From: Sulfitobacter sp. M39
GTDB taxonomy: Bacteria > Pseudomonadota > Alphaproteobacteria > Rhodobacterales > Rhodobacteraceae
DNA: 64,000 bases
Assembly (NCBI RefSeq): GCF_021735935.1
Contig: NZ_WMDZ01000002.1
Location: 1 to 64,000 of the forward strand
Reading direction: 5' to 3'
The notes under the pieces are model-generated. The model made no database searches and was not told the DNA's origin. It saw nothing but the letters and a program-made list of their open reading frames with translations. Positions 52,109-60,866 of the stretch are shown here, piece by piece; within the stretch, counting starts at the first letter, position 1, and each line of letters begins with the position of its first letter. The translations under genes were made by a program, and so were the position numbers.

Positions 52109-52990
52109 TTAAATCATTCCCAGACTCTCGGCTCGCTCCAACAGCATCTTGACCGATGAGGGCTGCCATCTCGTTCGGCCACGGGGCGTGCGTTCGCGCA
52201 TAGATTCCAGCCGTTCACAGATCGCTCGAAGCGTGATGTCAGGATCTGCGCCCTTGATGCCAGCAATAATGGCGGGCAGGCGGTCGTCGGTTTCGCGGCG
52301 CCCGGCGCGGGCCAGAACCTCGGCAGGCAGGAAGCCGTCGCGGACATATGCCTTCACAGCGCGCAAGAGACGGCTTTGGGTCCAGCGACGCGCCTCGGGC
52401 AAGGGGCCGTTGATGATGCGCAACACGTCTTCCCAGGCCAAGTCGGGGCGCAACCGGCGCACATGGGGCACCCAGTCTTGTGCCGTCTCGTTCAGGCGCT
52501 CCATGTAGCCGTCCTGTCTTGCCAGCCGTACCTTACGAAGAGCGGCAGGGTCTTTGGCGCGCAGCCCAGGGTTCCCGCCCACGCGGCCCTTTGTGCGAGC
52601 GCTGGCGAGGCCGGCCTTGGTACGTTCCCGGATCAGGGCGCGTTCGAACTCGGCCGCGGCCCCCAGCACTTGCAACGTGAACTTGCCCTGCGGGGATCCG
52701 GTGTCGATGGGGTCGTGAATGGAACGAAAGAACGCGCCCTTGGCCTCCAGCCGCTCGATCACCTCCAGCAGATGCGACAGGGATCGCGCAAGGCGGTCGA
52801 TCCGCACGACCACCAGCGTGTCGCCCTTGCCGATGCGCTCCAACACCCGCGCCAGCACCGGCCGCGCACGATTGCCGCCCGAGGCCTGTTCTTCATGGAT
52901 CTCGGCGCAGCCCACGGATTTCAGGGCCTGCGTCTGGGGCAGGGGGGTCTGATCCTCGGTCGAGACCTGAGCGTAACCTATCAGGGGCAT
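52109..52990 (-). CDS. Serine recombinase (resolvase/invertase family)
   Basis: 293 residues from MPLIGYAQVSTEDQ (catalytic Ser in QVST). Further resolvase motifs: VVRIDRLARSLSHLLEVIERLEAKG and GKFTLQVLGAAAEFERALIRERTKAGLASARTKGRVGG. The usual C-terminal HTH is replaced or extended by about 140 residues, including AWEDVLRIINGPLPEARRWTQSRLLRAVKAYVRDGFLPAEVL. It probably resolves plasmid multimers or belonged to a transposon. Confidence 0.9.
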   Translation of the reverse strand: MPLIGYAQVSTEDQTPLPQTQALKSVGCAEIHEEQASGGNRARPVLARVLERIGKGDTLVVVRIDRLARSLSHLLEVIERLEAKGAFFRSIHDPIDTGSPQGKFTLQVLGAAAEFERALIRERTKAGLASARTKGRVGGNPGLRAKDPAALRKVRLARQDGYMERLNETAQDWVPHVRRLRPDLAWEDVLRIINGPLPEARRWTQSRLLRAVKAYVRDGFLPAEVLARAGRRETDDRLPAIIAGIKGADPDITLRAICERLESMRERTPRGRTRWQPSSVKMLLERAESLGMI

Positions 52991-52993
52991 CAA

Positions 52994-53217
52994 AACAGTC
53001 TTTTTGCAGTTTTATGTATCGCTAATAAACGACCGTTTGTAGACAGATGCAAGGGCGTGCTCTGTGGCGCTGTTCATCAAAAACCACTTGGTTTTCTATA
53101 CGCTGAGCGCGATCAGAGAGATGTCGCAGAACACCGCGCGCTCGTGCTGTAAAAGTTGTGCAGGCGCACCCTGACAAAACACTTTGGTAAAAGGCAAAAG
53201 TGCGGTATTTTGCATAC
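52994..53217. other. Possible res region between divergent genes
   Basis: This gap lies directly upstream of the resolvase gene, where res sites usually sit. It is AT-richer than its flanks and contains imperfect dyads (aaaaccacttggtttt near 53080, tgtcgcagaacaccgcgcgctcg near 53120). No res subsites could be defined by eye. Confidence 0.35.
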
Positions 53218-54288
53218 ATGAAGACTCAAGTATCTATGCAGTATGATATTTTTTACGATCCTCTTGTGAATGCGGAGGGGCTTGAAGAGACGTCTGAGGA
53301 CGACCTGTGGTTCCTGCCCGGTCCGATGGACGAGGAGCCAGATTATCTGCCGCCCGGACCTAGGGCAGAGCTTCGTGAAACCGCAGTCCTCGACGATTGG
53401 CGGAAGGCAGAGGCGGGCAATGCCGCGCGTCTCGCCCGTGTGGCTGGCCGGATCGGCGCGCTGGACGACCGGCTGCGCCGTGGCCCGAAAGGTTGGCGGC
53501 ACAGGCTCGCGCTGATGGAGGCGGCAGACCTCAGCTGGTTTGTAGTAGGCGACCGAATTGGCCCGGATCGGCTGGCGCTCTGGAAATCCATGCGCTTGTC
53601 CGGCGTGCAGGACGACACCGCGGCGCTCGCGCGTGTCGGATGGGCAGTGCGGCGTCTTACAGGCGGCCCTGGACCGGAAGTGGACCTGTCCGCCTTCCTC
53701 GACCGCCGCGACCCCGAGAACCTCGGCGTTGAAGCCGAACCGTTCGCGGATCGCGCGGGCGGTTGGCTCGATCTCATGGCGCAAGCCGCCGATCTTCACC
53801 CAATCACGCGCGCTTGCATGGGCTTCCATCTCTGGAGTCTCGCGGGCCTCGGGCAGCACGGCGACCGGATGGAAGCGGCGGTCACAGCCGCACGGATCGT
53901 GGCCAGTGAGGGCAAGGGGGCGCTCTTCGCGCCTTTGGCCATCGGCGGGGCAGGAGGATTGCGCTCCGGTGGCCCACCCGCTGACCGTCTGTCTCGTTGG
54001 CTTGACGGGATGGAGACCGCATGCCTGACCGCAATGCGTCACCTCGATGATATCGAGGCATGGTCGGCGAGGGCGGAAGCCGAGATGAGCCCGCTTTCCG
54101 GCCGCACGCCCCCGGCCTTGTGCGCGGTACTTACCGAATGGCCGCTCGTGTCCGCTCCGATGGCCGAGGCCCTGATCGGCGCCAGCCGGGCTGCCGTCCA
54201 GCGCAACCTTGCTTGGATGGAAGCGCGTGGTCTGATCCACGAGATGACGGGGCAGGGGCGGTATCGGATGTGGAGGGTCGCAACTTAA
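53218..54288 (+). CDS. DUF1612/HTH DNA-binding protein (RHE_PE00001-like)
   Basis: About 356 residues. The N-terminus has DDLWFLPGPMDEEPDYLPPGPRAE; the middle is DUF1612-like (WRHRLALMEAADLSWFVVGDRI, ALWKSMRLSGVQDDTAALARVGWAVRRLTGG). The C-terminus is an HTH (PLVSAPMAEALIGASRAAVQRNLAWMEARGLIHEMTGQGRYRMW). This plasmid family of Rhizobiales and Rhodobacterales has no known function. It diverges from the resolvase gene. Confidence 0.85.
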   Translation: MKTQVSMQYDIFYDPLVNAEGLEETSEDDLWFLPGPMDEEPDYLPPGPRAELRETAVLDDWRKAEAGNAARLARVAGRIGALDDRLRRGPKGWRHRLALMEAADLSWFVVGDRIGPDRLALWKSMRLSGVQDDTAALARVGWAVRRLTGGPGPEVDLSAFLDRRDPENLGVEAEPFADRAGGWLDLMAQAADLHPITRACMGFHLWSLAGLGQHGDRMEAAVTAARIVASEGKGALFAPLAIGGAGGLRSGGPPADRLSRWLDGMETACLTAMRHLDDIEAWSARAEAEMSPLSGRTPPALCAVLTEWPLVSAPMAEALIGASRAAVQRNLAWMEARGLIHEMTGQGRYRMWRVAT

Positions 54289-54461
54289 GCCGTGCTCTTT
54301 GTCGGGGGGCCGACAGTTTATGTTAGAGTCAACGCTTCTGTCCGCCAAACTTGCAGAGAATTCGCGCATCGAGCCCACTTGGATGAATTTTGCTCGAAGC
54401 ACGAATGTCCGCATGGATAAAAACGAACCGCCCGTGTCCAGTCTTCGTCTCTTGCTGCGGC

Positions 54462-55781
54462 TTATAAATGCGTGGCCCAGCGAGGATGGCTCTCGTCAAT
54501 GATCAAGGCATGGCTGTGCCTGCGATGTCCCCTTAGGTGGGGATGGTCGAGTGGCAAATTATCGTGGGTGTGCTCAAGCTCAACGGGATCGCCGGACGGC
54601 CAGAGTTTCAGCGCTGCGAGCATTCCGAAGGCGGCGATGAGGGCCAGTCCGATCAGTGCGGGAACGACACCATAGACCGTCAGCAGCCATCCCGACAGCG
54701 GATAGGTCACAAGCCAGCAGGCGTGGGACAGCGCGAATTGCGCCGCGAAGAGTGCCGGGCGGTCCCCGGCGTGTGCGGAACGGCGCAGCAGTCGGCCAGA
54801 AGGGGTGAGGACAGCGGAATATCCGAGCCCCACCAGCAACCAGGCTGTCAGAAGGATGGACCAGCCAAGGCCCGCTCCAAGGACCGTCAACGCCAGACCG
54901 ACCAGAGTAGCCACCATCAGCGTGGCTCCGCCGAACATCACGGGCCGGTCCGGCAACACATCGAGAACACGCGGCAGGACCAGCGCGGCGATCATCGACC
55001 CTGCGCCGAAGGCGAACATCGTCCAGGCCAGAGCACTTTCCGAAAGACCGAGCGAGCCGCGCACAAGAACGACGGTATTGACCAGCACCATCGCACCTGC
55101 CGCCGCCGCCGCGAGGTTCAATGCCAAGAGCCCGCGCAAGCGGGGCGTGGCCAGATAGATGCGGATGCCGCGCGTAGTGCGGTCATAGACACCGCGCGGC
55201 TCGGATGGGCGGGGACTGGGCAGCACGACCGAAACAACCAGAAGGGCCGATGCGGCGAAACCGAGGACCGTGCCGAGGAAAAGCGAATTGTAGGACATCA
55301 CCGCGAGCAGAAGGGCCGCCAGCGTCGGGCTGACGATGTTTTCCAGATCGTAGGCCAGCCGCGACAGCGACAGCGCGCGGGTATAGCGCGCCTCTTCGGG
55401 CAGAACGTCCGGGATCGTCGCCTGAAAGGTCGGCGTGAAGGCGGCGGAAGCCGATTGAAGAAGGAAGATCAGGACGTAGACCTGCCAGACCTCGGTCACG
55501 AAGGGCAGTGCGAGCGCGACACCGGCACGCACCAGATCGAGCGTCACCAGAAGCGCGCGGCGCGGCACGCGGTCTGCGAAAGCCCCTGCAATGGGCGCGA
55601 TGCCCACATAAGCAACCATCTTGATGGTGAAGACTGTGCCGAGGACCAGCGCCGCCCCGTCGCCCGAAAGATCAAAGGCGAGCAGGCCGAGTGCGACTGT
55701 GGCGAGTCCGGTACCCAGAAGGGCTACGACCTGTGCCAGAAACAGGTGCCGATAAGTGCGGTCGGAGAGAATATCGAGCAT
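54462..55781 (-). CDS. MFS exporter with His-rich tail, probably metal efflux
   Basis: 439 residues with about 12 membrane helices and the MFS loop signature FADRVPRRALLVTLDLVRAG. The last 40 residues are cytoplasmic and His-rich (LEHTHDNLPLDHPHLRGHRRHSHALIIDESHP, nine His), suggesting metal binding. It lies eight bases behind a CsoR-type regulator in the same direction. Nickel, cobalt or copper export is plausible; the substrate is not proven by sequence. Confidence 0.85.
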   Translation of the reverse strand: MLDILSDRTYRHLFLAQVVALLGTGLATVALGLLAFDLSGDGAALVLGTVFTIKMVAYVGIAPIAGAFADRVPRRALLVTLDLVRAGVALALPFVTEVWQVYVLIFLLQSASAAFTPTFQATIPDVLPEEARYTRALSLSRLAYDLENIVSPTLAALLLAVMSYNSLFLGTVLGFAASALLVVSVVLPSPRPSEPRGVYDRTTRGIRIYLATPRLRGLLALNLAAAAAGAMVLVNTVVLVRGSLGLSESALAWTMFAFGAGSMIAALVLPRVLDVLPDRPVMFGGATLMVATLVGLALTVLGAGLGWSILLTAWLLVGLGYSAVLTPSGRLLRRSAHAGDRPALFAAQFALSHACWLVTYPLSGWLLTVYGVVPALIGLALIAAFGMLAALKLWPSGDPVELEHTHDNLPLDHPHLRGHRRHSHALIIDESHPRWATHL

Positions 55782-55789
55782 GGTCAGCC

Positions 55790-56050
55790 TCAGAGATATC
55801 GGGCGATCGCCCGCAACTCGGCCCGATCAGTTTCAGAACTTTCAACGTCGATACAATGGTCCATGTGATCATGGATCAGCGCACGCTTGGCGTTCGTCAC
55901 GGCCTTTTCGACCGCTTGCATCTGCTGAGCAATCTCCAGACAGGGTTTGCCCGCCTCGATCATTTCGATCACGGCGCGCAAATGGCCGTCAGCGCGTTTC
56001 AGCCGGGCGACAAGGGCGGGATGGGTTGCATGGACTGGATGTTTTGTCAT
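55790..56050 (-). CDS. CsoR/RcnR-family metal-sensing repressor
   Basis: 86 residues, all-helical DUF156 fold: HPALVARLKRADGHLRAVIEMIEAGKPCLEIAQQMQAVEKAVTNAKRALIHDHMDHCI. Cys37, His62 and Cys66 have the spacing of the CsoR Cu(I) site (x-C-H-C), whereas RcnR has His at the last position. Extra N-terminal His (4, 7, 10) recall RcnR. The gene heads an operon with the exporter and faces a G/C-tract dyad operator. Confidence 0.92.
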   Translation of the reverse strand: MTKHPVHATHPALVARLKRADGHLRAVIEMIEAGKPCLEIAQQMQAVEKAVTNAKRALIHDHMDHCIDVESSETDRAELRAIARYL

Positions 56051-56056
56051 AAAGTA

Positions 56057-56083
56057 GTTCTATCCCCCCCGGGAGGATAGAAC
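56057..56083. promoter_or_regulatory. CsoR-type operator
   Basis: GTTCTATCC at 56057-56065 and GGATAGAAC at 56075-56083 form a perfect dyad around a C/G tract (ccccccggga), the usual design of CsoR/RcnR operators. It lies between the divergent repressor gene and the His-rich gene, so it can control both directions. Confidence 0.8.
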
Positions 56084-56134
56084 AAGATGGTGCCACGACG
56101 CACCACGCTAGAGACGGGCAGACGGGCAGATCCT

Positions 56135-56491
56135 ATGGATACCTTGAGGACAGTTGTAAACGCCGCGTTTGCGACACTCTTATGTTTGGCCGTACTCCTC
56201 TGGTCTGTGGTGCCCGCAACCTCGCACGCACCCTCAGTCATCGGCGTCCTTCAAGAGCACGCAGAAATGGTTGCTGAGCACGGTCATTCGCATGGACTGG
56301 AAGAAGACCTCGCCTGGGCCATGCATGGACATAGCCATGACAGCATCGATCACGATCACAGTCAGGCGGTCGTGCCTGGCCCCGACCGATCGCCGCACCC
56401 GCTCGATATTTATAGAGCCGCATGGCCGTTGAGTTCGGCCACGTCGAACACCTTGCAGACATACCAAATCGAAAGACCTCCGCGCGTCTGA
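56135..56491 (+). CDS. His-rich exported protein
   Basis: About 118 residues from MDTLRTVVNAAF, giving a signal peptide (cleavage near PATSHA). The mature part holds dense His clusters (EHAEMVAEHGHSHGLEEDLAWAMHGHSHDSIDHDHSQ), suitable for periplasmic binding of Ni, Co, Cu or Zn. An upstream in-frame start at 56087 would add a non-signal extension. It is under the CsoR-type operator and precedes a HupE-like gene. Confidence 0.75.
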   Translation: MDTLRTVVNAAFATLLCLAVLLWSVVPATSHAPSVIGVLQEHAEMVAEHGHSHGLEEDLAWAMHGHSHDSIDHDHSQAVVPGPDRSPHPLDIYRAAWPLSSATSNTLQTYQIERPPRV

Positions 56492-56551
56492 TCGACTGCG
56501 TGCCAACAGCGCGCTGCATTCGATCATCAACACATATGCGGAGTTCAATCC

Positions 56552-57280
56552 ATGAATACAGTCCACCAGGGCTGGACCGATCCCGGCATACGCCGGATCG
56601 TGATCCTGTCCTTCATTGCCCTTTCGGCGCTCGTCCTGGGTGCGGAAAACGCTCTTGCCCATGCCGTCACAGAAGGTGACGCAGGCTATATCCAGGAAAT
56701 CTGGGGGGTGAACATCATCCCCTTCATGTATCTCGGCGCCAAACACATGGTCACGGGATACGATCACATCCTGTTCCTGCTCGGCGTCGTCTTCTTCCTC
56801 TACAAGATGAAGGATGTAGGCATCTATGTCAGCCTCTTCGCCCTCGGGCACTCGACCACGATGCTGGCCGGTGTCTGGTTCGGCTGGGGAATCAACGCCT
56901 ACATCATCGACGCGATCATCGGCCTTTCGGTCGTCTACAAGGCGCTCGACAATCTCGGGGCTTATCAGCGCTGGTTTGGGTTCCAGCCGAACACCAAGGC
57001 CGCAACGCTGATCTTCGGCTTCTTCCACGGCACGGGCCTGGCCACGAAGATCCTAGACTACGAGATCGCGTCAGAGGGCCTACTGGCCAATCTTCTGGCG
57101 TTCAACGTGGGCGTCGAGCTTGGCCAGATCATGGCGCTTGCCGTGATCCTCATCGTCATGGGCTTCTGGCGGAAATCCCCAAGCTTCTTCCGCCAAGCCT
57201 ACACCGCCAACGTCGTCATGATGTCCATGGGATTCATCCTCATGGGCCTGCAAATCACCGGCTACTTCGTAGCCACCTGA
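56552..57280 (+). CDS. HupE/UreJ-family membrane protein
   Basis: 242 residues. An N-terminal signal-like helix (IVILSFIALSALVLGAENALA) is followed by about six membrane helices with MYLGAKHMVTGYDHILFLLGVVFFL, FALGHSTTMLAG, and FGFFHGTGLATKILDYE, the conserved His-bearing motifs of this family. Relatives are thought to move nickel or cobalt. The operon context supports metal handling. Confidence 0.88.
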   Translation: MNTVHQGWTDPGIRRIVILSFIALSALVLGAENALAHAVTEGDAGYIQEIWGVNIIPFMYLGAKHMVTGYDHILFLLGVVFFLYKMKDVGIYVSLFALGHSTTMLAGVWFGWGINAYIIDAIIGLSVVYKALDNLGAYQRWFGFQPNTKAATLIFGFFHGTGLATKILDYEIASEGLLANLLAFNVGVELGQIMALAVILIVMGFWRKSPSFFRQAYTANVVMMSMGFILMGLQITGYFVAT

Positions 57281-57297
57281 GAATTTAGGAGACCAAA

Positions 57298-57921
57298 ATG
57301 TTTAACGCAAAAAAACCGAGCCTTGATGAGCTTCCCAGCTCCGCGCAGCTTATCCGTTCCACTGCCATTGCGGCGGCCAGCGCCGTTGCGATCCTTGTGA
57401 CCGTCGTGCTGCCTGCCGAATACAACATCGACCCGACCGGGATCGGCGGGGTTCTCGGGCTGAGCGAGATGGGTGAGATCAAAGCCCAGCTTGCGGAGGA
57501 GGCCGAAGCCGACAGGCTGTTGGAGATCGAAGCCGAAGAGCAGTCGAGCCTTATGAACGATATCTTTGGACTTTTTGTCGGCACGGCATATGCACAGGAG
57601 GCCGAAATCTGGCGTGACGAAACCACCTTTACGCTTGCACCCGGCGACAGTGCCGAGTGGAAGCTGGTCATGGAAGAGGGCCAGACGGTGGAATACCGAA
57701 TGCTGGTCGATGGCGGTCGGGTGAATTTTGACATGCACGGCCACGGCGGCGGCAATTCGGTGACCTATGAAAAGGGCCGCGGTTCGACGGGCGACGAGGG
57801 CGAGATCATCGCGGCATTCGACGGCGAACACGGATGGTTCTGGCGGAATCGGGACAGCCAGCCCGCAACCGTGACTGTCCAGGTGCGCGGCGAATACACC
57901 GAATTCAAAGACGCAAGTTGA
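57298..57921 (+). CDS. Membrane-anchored periplasmic protein of metal-resistance loci
   Basis: 207 residues with one N-terminal membrane helix (STAIAAASAVAILVTVVLPAE, about 23-43), an acidic helical linker, then a beta domain (FTLAPGDSAEWKLVMEEGQTVEYRMLVDGGRVNFDMHGHGGGNSV) with a conserved-looking His motif and GWFWRNRDSQPATVTVQVRG. Similar proteins are annotated as transmembrane anchor proteins near HupE-like genes. 17 bases after hupE; a terminator follows. Confidence 0.78.
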   Translation: MFNAKKPSLDELPSSAQLIRSTAIAAASAVAILVTVVLPAEYNIDPTGIGGVLGLSEMGEIKAQLAEEAEADRLLEIEAEEQSSLMNDIFGLFVGTAYAQEAEIWRDETTFTLAPGDSAEWKLVMEEGQTVEYRMLVDGGRVNFDMHGHGGGNSVTYEKGRGSTGDEGEIIAAFDGEHGWFWRNRDSQPATVTVQVRGEYTEFKDAS

Positions 57922-57927
57922 CACAAG

Positions 57928-57963
57928 GGCAGCCACCCGCATGAAAAGATGCGGGTGGTTGCC
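57928..57963 (+). terminator. Rho-independent-type hairpin
   Basis: A 15-bp stem (ggcagccacccgcat paired with atgcgggtggttgcc, one G-T pair, loop gaaaag) starts six bases after the stop at 57921 and separates the His-rich/HupE operon from the copper oxidase operon. There is no T-run. Confidence 0.7.
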
Positions 57964-58095
57964 TGGCTCCGAAACAGACCTTGGATGAGTCCGCAGTCTC
58001 GCCTCAGATTTTCCCCCGAAACCAACCTCGGGCATCTTTTGGCCAATCAGTGAGTACCCGCGTGGCAATGTCACGCCTATGTTACGGGATACTTC

Positions 58096-58126
58096 TTGAC
58101 CTCCCCCTACTGGAAGCTTGCATAAG
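58096..58126 (+). promoter_or_regulatory. MerR/CueR-type promoter
   Basis: TTGACC (58096-58101), a 19-bp spacer with imperfect dyad cctcc...tggaag, and CATAAG (58121-58126). This is close to CueR-regulated copper promoters. Transcription would start near 58133, which is also the proposed ATG of the next gene, so that mRNA would be leaderless. Confidence 0.65.
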
Positions 58127-58132
58127 GATCGC

Positions 58133-58486
58133 ATGATCTGCGTTTTCCGCCTCATTTTGATTCTTGCATTGAGCTTCGGTGCCGTGGTTGCGCCGGATGT
58201 ATCGGCAGCGAATGCGGCTGAGGCAGCAATGGCTCAGATGGTGGGCGCTGAAAGCGGGGACGACCATTGCGGCGGATGCGATCCGATCGGATTTGCTGAC
58301 GGGATAACCTGCGAGGGTGGGTGTACAGTCCCTTGTGGCGCGGGAACTACGGCCGGTATCGTAGCTCGTACGTCAGCGATGACGCTTGAGATGGCCTTCG
58401 GTGTTGTCATCCCGGTCGCGGGACCTGTGATCCCGATTGGCGCGGTTCCCTCCCTTGATCCATTTCCTCCCAAGCTGCCTGTCTGA
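58133..58486 (+). CDS. Small exported Cys-rich protein
   Basis: About 117 residues from MICVFRLILILALSFGAVVAP; a signal peptide and then SGDDHCGGCDPIGF and CEGGCTVPCGAGTT, five Cys and one His that could bind copper. A hydrophobic Gly/Pro/Val-rich C-terminus follows. Aaggat precedes the ATG only if transcription starts further upstream than the predicted promoter. It is the first gene of the oxidase operon. No named family known to me. Confidence 0.65.
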   Translation: MICVFRLILILALSFGAVVAPDVSAANAAEAAMAQMVGAESGDDHCGGCDPIGFADGITCEGGCTVPCGAGTTAGIVARTSAMTLEMAFGVVIPVAGPVIPIGAVPSLDPFPPKLPV

Positions 58487-58576
58487 ACCTGATAGCGGCC
58501 TCGCTTGTTGCGGGGCCTGACCGTTGCCTTGGCCGAAGCTGGCTGAGTGCGACCCTTTCAGATCAAGGCAGAAGTA

Positions 58577-60016
58577 ATGACCCTCAACAGACTGATTTCA
58601 CGACGGCACGTGCTGCGCACCGGTGCCGCTTTCACGGCCATATCCACTCTGTCACCGGCACGAGTAGCGATGGCAGGTCCGACAGAGGACCCATTCTTGC
58701 TACGCGCTGCGGCCGGACAAGCCGCCCTGCGACCGGCACCCTACGGCCCTACCGACGTCTGGAGCTACAACGGATCCCTCCCCGGCCCCGAGATCCGGGT
58801 GCGGCAGGGAGACCGAATTCGGGTTCTGGCCCGGAACGGGCTAAATGAGGGGACGACGGTCCACTGGCATGGCATTCGCACACCCAATGCGATGGACGGT
58901 GTGCCGTTCCTGACACAGGACCCGATCCCGGTCGGTGGCGAGTTTCTCTACGAATTCGATGCGCTGGACGCAGGTACATTCTGGTATCACCCGCACCAGC
59001 GCAGTTCGGAACAGGTCGGGCGCGGGCTTTACGGGCCGCTGATCGTCGAGGAAGCAAACCCGATCCGCGTGGATCGCGATTTGACCTGGATGCTCGATGA
59101 CTGGCGGATGACCGGCGACGGACAGATTGCGACAGATTTCGGAAGCCGGCACGACGCGATGCACGGCGGTCGTATCGGCAATTCCGTGACGATCAACGGC
59201 CAGATCCCTGACCGTATCGCGGTGCGATCCGGGGAACGCATCCGCCTTCGGCTGGTCAATGCAGCGAACGCGCGGATATTCGGGCTGGATTTCGGGGGGC
59301 TTGCGCCGGTCGTGGTCGCTCTGGACGGTCAACCCGTGTCACCTCATGTACCAGACGATGACATCGTGGTGGTCGGTCCGGCCATGCGTGTCGATCTGGT
59401 GATTGATATGACCGGCAAGCCCGGAGAGAGCCTGACCATCACCGATGTCTTCTACAGGGATCTGGAATACCGTCTGGTCGATCTCGCCTACGGGCCGGAT
59501 CGGTTACGGGACGCGGTCCCGGACTGGTCGATGGAACTGCCACCCAACCCGCTGGCCGAACCCGATATGCAAGCTGCCACGCGGCATCAGATCATCTTTA
59601 ATGGCGGCATGATGGGGCAGATGATGATGGGCGGCGGCATGGGGTCCATGATGGAGCAGATGCGCGAAGGCAACATGTGGTTCATCAACGGCAAAGCAGC
59701 AACGGGGCACATGATGGATCCATTGCTGGTCCTGCCGCAGGGCACGTCGCATGTGCTGCAGATGGACAATCGCACCGCGTGGCATCACCCGATGCATCTT
59801 CATGGACATTCGTTCCGTGTGATCACACGGAACGGGCAACCGACACGGCATCGCGAATGGCAGGACACCGTCCTGATGGCACCGGAGGAACGGGTCGAGA
59901 TCGCCTTCGTGGCGGACAATCCGGGAGACTGGATGTTCCATTGTCACATCCTGGAACACCAGGCGGCCGGCATGATGGGCATCATACGTGTCGATCCTGG
60001 CACGACCAAAACCTGA
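58577..60016 (+). CDS. Multicopper oxidase
   Basis: 479 residues from MTLNRLISRRHVLRTGAAF, a Tat signal (SRRHVLRTG). All copper ligands are present: HWHGIR, FWYHPHQRSSEQ, WHHPMHLHGHSFRV, and MFHCHILEHQAAGMMG. A Met-rich loop (GGMMGQMMMGGGMGSMMEQMREGNM, about 350-375) matches those of copper-oxidising CueO/CopA-type enzymes. It would oxidise Cu(I) in the periplasm. Confidence 0.95.
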   Translation: MTLNRLISRRHVLRTGAAFTAISTLSPARVAMAGPTEDPFLLRAAAGQAALRPAPYGPTDVWSYNGSLPGPEIRVRQGDRIRVLARNGLNEGTTVHWHGIRTPNAMDGVPFLTQDPIPVGGEFLYEFDALDAGTFWYHPHQRSSEQVGRGLYGPLIVEEANPIRVDRDLTWMLDDWRMTGDGQIATDFGSRHDAMHGGRIGNSVTINGQIPDRIAVRSGERIRLRLVNAANARIFGLDFGGLAPVVVALDGQPVSPHVPDDDIVVVGPAMRVDLVIDMTGKPGESLTITDVFYRDLEYRLVDLAYGPDRLRDAVPDWSMELPPNPLAEPDMQAATRHQIIFNGGMMGQMMMGGGMGSMMEQMREGNMWFINGKAATGHMMDPLLVLPQGTSHVLQMDNRTAWHHPMHLHGHSFRVITRNGQPTRHREWQDTVLMAPEERVEIAFVADNPGDWMFHCHILEHQAAGMMGIIRVDPGTTKT

Positions 60017-60056
60017 AACAATCTCACGTAACGATCACCACGAAAGGAAAGAACCG

Positions 60057-60512
60057 ATGAAGAAACTAATTGGACTTGCCAGTCTTGGCACCGCAGGTGC
60101 TGCCGCTGTCCTTGCAATGAGCCTGAATGCCGCGCCTGCAGCAGCGCAAGAGGCCACGCTCTACAAGAACCCGCAATGCGGATGCTGCGAGAGCTATGCG
60201 GACTACCTGCGCGAGAATGGCTTCACGGTCGAGGTAAAGCCGACCCATGATCTGGCTCAGATCAGCCGTGATGCAGGTATCCCGGACGATTTCCAGGGCT
60301 GCCATACGACCTTTCTGGGTGACTACGTCGTCAGCGGTCATGTGCCAATTGATGTCGTCAACAAGTTGCTTGATGAGCGCCCGGACATTGCCGGTCTGAC
60401 ACTTCCCGGCATGCCGTTGGGATCGCCGGGTATGGGGGGCGCGAAGCAGGAACCGTTCAAGATTTACACCGTCGAAGAAGGTGTGAACCCGACCGTCTAT
60501 GCGGTCGAATGA
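60057..60512 (+). CDS. DUF411 metal-binding protein
   Basis: 151 residues with an aaaggaaag site. A signal peptide (cleavage after AAPAAAQ) is followed by the DUF411 signature LYKNPQCGCCESYADYLRENGF (CxCC), then GCHTTFLGDYVVSGHVP. The family is found with copper resistance genes and probably binds copper. It is 40 bases after the oxidase. Confidence 0.92.
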   Translation: MKKLIGLASLGTAGAAAVLAMSLNAAPAAAQEATLYKNPQCGCCESYADYLRENGFTVEVKPTHDLAQISRDAGIPDDFQGCHTTFLGDYVVSGHVPIDVVNKLLDERPDIAGLTLPGMPLGSPGMGGAKQEPFKIYTVEEGVNPTVYAVE

Positions 60513-60569
60513 TTAATTGCGCGGACTGGTGCGATCCCGTGCCTGACCGGTTTCAAGGGAAAACAAAGG

Positions 60570-60713
60570 ATGAAGTGCATGATGATGGATGGTGGAATGA
60601 TGGGTGACGGCATGATGATCGCGATGGGACTGGTTTGGTTACTCATCGTGGCGGTGCTGGTGCTCGCGGCAATCGCCTTGGTCAAATACATCCGCTCGGA
60701 CAGCGGAAAATAG
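60570..60713 (+). CDS. 47-residue Met-rich membrane peptide
   Basis: A short gene with a caaagga site. The start is Met-rich (MKCMMMDGGMMGDGMM), followed by one membrane helix (GLVWLLIVAVLVLAAIALV) and a basic end. Met clusters can bind Cu(I). It is in the copper operon between DUF411 and cytochrome c genes. Confidence 0.7.
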   Translation: MKCMMMDGGMMGDGMMIAMGLVWLLIVAVLVLAAIALVKYIRSDSGK

Positions 60714-60725
60714 AAATGCGCCAAG

Positions 60726-60866
60726 ATGCGGAATGAGGGCGACAGCAACGGCGACGGCCTGTTGTCGATGGGGATTGGTCTGGGGGCGTGCGTCCTGCTT
60801 GTCGTGGCATCGATAGTCGCACTCTCGTTGTATTTGGATAGCCAGAAGAAGGCACAAGCGACATGA
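60726..60866 (+). CDS. 46-residue membrane peptide coupled to cytochrome c
   Basis: MRNEGDSNGDGLLSMGIGL is followed by one helix (GACVLLVVASIVALSLYL) and DSQKKAQAT. The stop overlaps the ATG of the cytochrome gene (ATGA), which argues that it is really translated. Role unknown; a small subunit or assembly factor is possible. Confidence 0.6.
   Translation: MRNEGDSNGDGLLSMGIGLGACVLLVVASIVALSLYLDSQKKAQAT

Noticed and set aside
53113..54414. 433-codon leftward frame
   Set aside because: Antisense shadow of the DUF1612/HTH gene.
54537..55868. 443-codon rightward frame
   Set aside because: Antisense to the MFS exporter; very hydrophilic, low-complexity product.
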